DNA of 27,472 nucleotides, taken from Rhodobacteraceae bacterium UBA6141. GTDB lineage: Bacteria > Pseudomonadota > Alphaproteobacteria > Rhodobacterales > Rhodobacteraceae. Positions 25,472 through 27,472 of the stretch are shown piece after piece (positions within the stretch are counted from its first letter, which is position 1; every line of letters starts with the position of its first letter). The stretch covers positions 105,265 through 132,736 of the forward strand of contig DIVD01000021.1 of the NCBI GenBank assembly GCA_002423245.1. The letters run 5' to 3'. Position numbers and translations under genes: made by a program. Below the pieces are notes generated by a model. It ran no database searches. It was not told where the DNA came from and saw only the letters and a list, made by a program, of their open reading frames with translations.

Positions 25472-26238
25472 GATCCGCAAAAGCGCGGCTGGCGCTTTTC
25501 CCTGAAGGCGGCCACGGCTTCGAGGTGATCGTCGGTCTGCATGATATGGGCCTCGGCGGTGGCCTCGATTTCAAGATAGGTGGCGAAATCGCAGTCCATG
25601 CCACGGTTCAGCATCGCCTTGCCCAGCCCGAAGGCACGGGTCGGCCCCTCGGCCAGACGCGCGGCAAGCGCGAACGCCTCGGCGTCGAGCGCGTCCTCGT
25701 CGTGAATCGCGTGGACGATCCCCAGATCGCGCGCCTCCTGCGCGCCGATCACCTGGGCGGTCATGAACATCGCCTTGGCCCGCTGCGTCCCGACCACCCG
25801 CGCCAGCAGGTAGAGCCCGCCGCCATCGGGCACGATCGCCACGCGCGCATAGGCCTGGCAGAACCGGGCCGAGGGCGCGGCAAGGATCACGTCGGCCAGA
25901 AGCGCGATGTTGAACCCCACCCCGAAGGCCGGCCCGGCCACCGCCGCGACAACCGGCTTTTCAAGGTCGTAAAGCATCCGGGTGACGCGGTGCTGCTGTT
26001 TCAGGCGGTCGCGCATGGCCACCGGTGTCGAACCGGCAAAGGTGTTGATGTCGCCGCCGGAACAGAACGCGCCTCCGGTTCCGGTGATCAGCAGCGCGCG
26101 GACCCGGTCGTCATCGCGCACCTCGGTGACGATGCGCTCCATTTCCCTGCGTGCGTCCTGGTCGATCGCATTCTTCTTCTCGGGAAAGTCGAAGGTCATC
26201 CGACCGACGCCCTCCGAGCGGCTGTAGAGCAATGGCAC
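25468..26238 (-). CDS. Crotonase-fold enoyl-CoA hydratase/isomerase, first gene of the operon
   Basis: A crotonase-superfamily enzyme of 256 residues. Oxyanion-hole segments are AFCSGGDINTF (~57-67) and GPAFGVGFNIALLADV (~102-117). As in the second crotonase of the operon, the hydratase glutamates are replaced: N110 stands at the Glu144 position and Y130 at the Glu164 position, while D138 in VAIVPDGGGLYLL is kept. This points to isomerase, hydrolase or ring chemistry rather than standard hydration. The start is a GTG at 26238 with GGGAGGAG upstream, a very good site. It shares a four-base overlap with the CoA-transferase gene downstream. As first gene of the operon its upstream region should hold the promoter. 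Confidence 0.92.
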   Translation of the reverse strand: MPLLYSRSEGVGRMTFDFPEKKNAIDQDARREMERIVTEVRDDDRVRALLITGTGGAFCSGGDINTFAGSTPVAMRDRLKQQHRVTRMLYDLEKPVVAAVAGPAFGVGFNIALLADVILAAPSARFCQAYARVAIVPDGGGLYLLARVVGTQRAKAMFMTAQVIGAQEARDLGIVHAIHDEDALDAEAFALAARLAEGPTRAFGLGKAMLNRGMDCDFATYLEIEATAEAHIMQTDDHLEAVAAFREKRQPRFCGS

Positions 26239-26285
26239 CGCGTTCTCCTCCCAGACGAGTCGGCTCCTGACACGCTAAAGGCGGG

Positions 26286-26312
26286 CCGGGCCGCCGCACA
26301 TAGCCGGCCCGG
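26286..26312. promoter_or_regulatory. Inverted repeat in the divergent promoter region
   Basis: CCGGGCCG (26286-26293) and CGGCCCGG (26305-26312) form a perfect eight-base inverted repeat with an 11-base spacer. It lies 48 bases upstream of the first operon gene and ~150 bases upstream of the divergent flavoprotein gene. It could be an operator or a leader hairpin. I could not place convincing -35/-10 boxes. No regulator gene lies inside the operon. Confidence 0.4.
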
Positions 26313-26462
26313 AAAATCAGACTTGTGCGAAATGCGCGGCGGGGCGTTTTCCGGTTGCGATCTGCGGGCGGGGATGTTCCGGTCCGGGTATCTGGGTACT
26401 GTACGCCCCGGCGAGGCTTCATCTTCGCCAGACCCCGTTGAAACAATGAAGAAGATGGATCC

Positions 26463-27428
26463 ATGTATTCCGACACCCCTCTCGGCCGCCTGCGCCTGCC
26501 CGTGATCTGCTCACCCATGTTCCTGGTGTCCGGGCCCGATCTGGTCATCGCCCAGTGCAAGGCCGGCGTGATCGGCAGTTTTCCGGCATTGAACGCGCGC
26601 GAACAGGAGGGGGAGCCACCGCTGCTTGAAGCCTGGCTCAAGCGCATCACCGAAGAGCTTGACGCGCACAACCAGGCCAACCCCGATCAGCCCGCCGCCC
26701 CGTTTGCCGTCAACCAGATCGTCCACCGCTCGAACGACCGGGTGGAGCGGGATGTCGAGATCTGCGCGCGCTGGAAGGTGCCGGTCTGGATCACCTCGAT
26801 GGGCGCGAGGGAAGATGTCAATGAAGCCGCGCATGGCTGCGGCGCCATCGTGCTGCACGACGTGATCAGCAACCGCTTCGCCCGCAAGGCGATCGACAAG
26901 GGGGCCGACGGTCTGATCGCGGTCTGCGCCGGGGCCGGCGGCCACGCCGGTGCCCTGTCACCCTTTGCGCTGGTCCAGGAAATCCGCGAATGGTTCAGCG
27001 GCCCGCTGGCCCTGTCGGGCTCCATCGCGACCGGGCGCTCGATTCTGGCCGCGCAGGCCATGGGCGCGGACTTCGCCTATATCGGATCGCCCTTCATCGC
27101 GACGACGGAAGCCGCCGCCAGCGAAGGCTACAAGCAGATGATCGTCGAGAGCGGGGCCGAGGATATCCTCTACACCAGCCACTTCAGCGGCGTGAACGCC
27201 AACTACCTCAAGCCCTCGATCCGGGCGGTCGGCCTCGATCCCGACAATCTTTCGGGTGAGGGCAACAAGCTCAACCTCTCCACCGGCGACATTCGCCCGA
27301 AGGCATGGCGGGACATCTGGGGATGCGGCCAGGGGATCGGCGCCGTCAGCACGGTGACGAGCACGGCGGACTATGTCGGCCGGCTCGAACGCGAATACCA
27401 GGACGCCAGAAAGGCGCTTTGCGCCTGA
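26463..27428 (+). CDS. Nitronate monooxygenase-family flavoprotein (2-nitropropane dioxygenase type)
   Basis: A 321-residue FMN-binding TIM-barrel protein. The hallmark is CAGAGGHAGALSPFAL (~155-170), with the conserved H161, followed by the FMN phosphate-binding SGSIATGRSILAAQAMGADFAYIGSPF (~185-211). True nitronate monooxygenases share this fold with enoyl-ACP reductase FabK and with CoA-linked flavin reductases such as IpdC of steroid degradation, so the annotation should be read as fold only. It is divergent from the acyl-CoA operon across ~224 bases, which suggests a redox step in the same pathway. The ribosome site is weak (GAAGAAGATGG), and CATCTTC/GAAGATG (26420-26426 with 26451-26457) could pair over it. 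The end of the gene lies inside a 27-base tandem repeat. Confidence 0.9.
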   Translation: MYSDTPLGRLRLPVICSPMFLVSGPDLVIAQCKAGVIGSFPALNAREQEGEPPLLEAWLKRITEELDAHNQANPDQPAAPFAVNQIVHRSNDRVERDVEICARWKVPVWITSMGAREDVNEAAHGCGAIVLHDVISNRFARKAIDKGADGLIAVCAGAGGHAGALSPFALVQEIREWFSGPLALSGSIATGRSILAAQAMGADFAYIGSPFIATTEAAASEGYKQMIVESGAEDILYTSHFSGVNANYLKPSIRAVGLDPDNLSGEGNKLNLSTGDIRPKAWRDIWGCGQGIGAVSTVTSTADYVGRLEREYQDARKALCA

Positions 27429-27472
27429 GAAGCCGGAACGGCGCTTCGCGCCTGGGAAGCCGGAACGGCGCT
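27413..27472. repeat. 27-bp tandem repeat with internal hairpin, cut by the window end
   Basis: Copies at 27413-27439 and 27440-27466 differ at two or three bases, and a third begins at 27467. Each contains GGCGC-TT(T/C)-GCGCC followed by GAAGCCGGAAC. The first copy encodes the last residues and the stop of the flavoprotein gene. Repeated hairpins here may end or protect the transcript. Confidence 0.85.

Noticed and set aside
27413..27472. Possible start of a CRISPR array
   Set aside because: The units are directly adjacent with no spacers and overlap a coding end, so this is a plain tandem repeat.

Overview
This 27.5 kb, very GC-rich window looks like a chromosomal piece of an alphaproteobacterium, most likely a member of the Rhodobacterales (Paracoccus/Rhodobacter relatives). 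The reasons are the codon use, the conserved ftsK-lolA block with a DapC-like aminotransferase, a partner-switching pair resembling RbaV/RbaW, a typical intergenic double hairpin, and a TRAP transporter tied to acyl-CoA genes. I see no tRNA, rRNA, CRISPR array, transposase or phage gene.

Layout. 1-4531 (+): 3' part of a malic enzyme/phosphotransacetylase fusion (maeB), a PfkB-family sugar kinase and an aldehyde dehydrogenase. 4582-4612: a double hairpin. 4736-6650 (-): an RluA-family pseudouridine synthase and a thiolase. 6753-7602 (+): a STAS anti-anti-sigma factor overlapping its HATPase kinase. 7603-7973: a gene-free convergent spacer. 7974-8300 (-): hspQ. 8440-9015 (+): a lytic transglycosylase-like lipoprotein. 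9039-15472 (-): lolA, ftsK, a DapC-like aminotransferase and an amidase. 15558-17878 (+): a UbiH-type monooxygenase, an ECF sigma factor and a small zinc-finger anti-sigma factor.

18064-26238 (-) is the most distinctive part. It is an eight-gene, tightly packed operon, in transcription order: crotonase, family III CoA-transferase, acyl-CoA dehydrogenase (ACAD-2), second acyl-CoA dehydrogenase (ACAD-1), second crotonase, then TRAP small permease, large permease and binding protein. It ends at a strong hairpin terminator. A nitronate monooxygenase-type flavoprotein is transcribed away from it. The logic is import of a carboxylate, CoA activation, and alpha/beta or ring oxidation.

The catalytic residues are unusual. 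ACAD-1 lacks both known positions of the catalytic glutamate but has an aspartate at residue 90. This is the signature reported for cyclohex-1-ene-1-carboxyl-CoA dehydrogenases, which do 1,4-elimination. Both crotonases lack both hydratase glutamates and carry a Pro-Asp-Gly-Gly aspartate, as in isomerase-type members. The operon is therefore a candidate for degradation of an alicyclic or otherwise unusual carboxylic acid rather than plain fatty-acid oxidation. The residues are read from the sequence; the substrate is inference.
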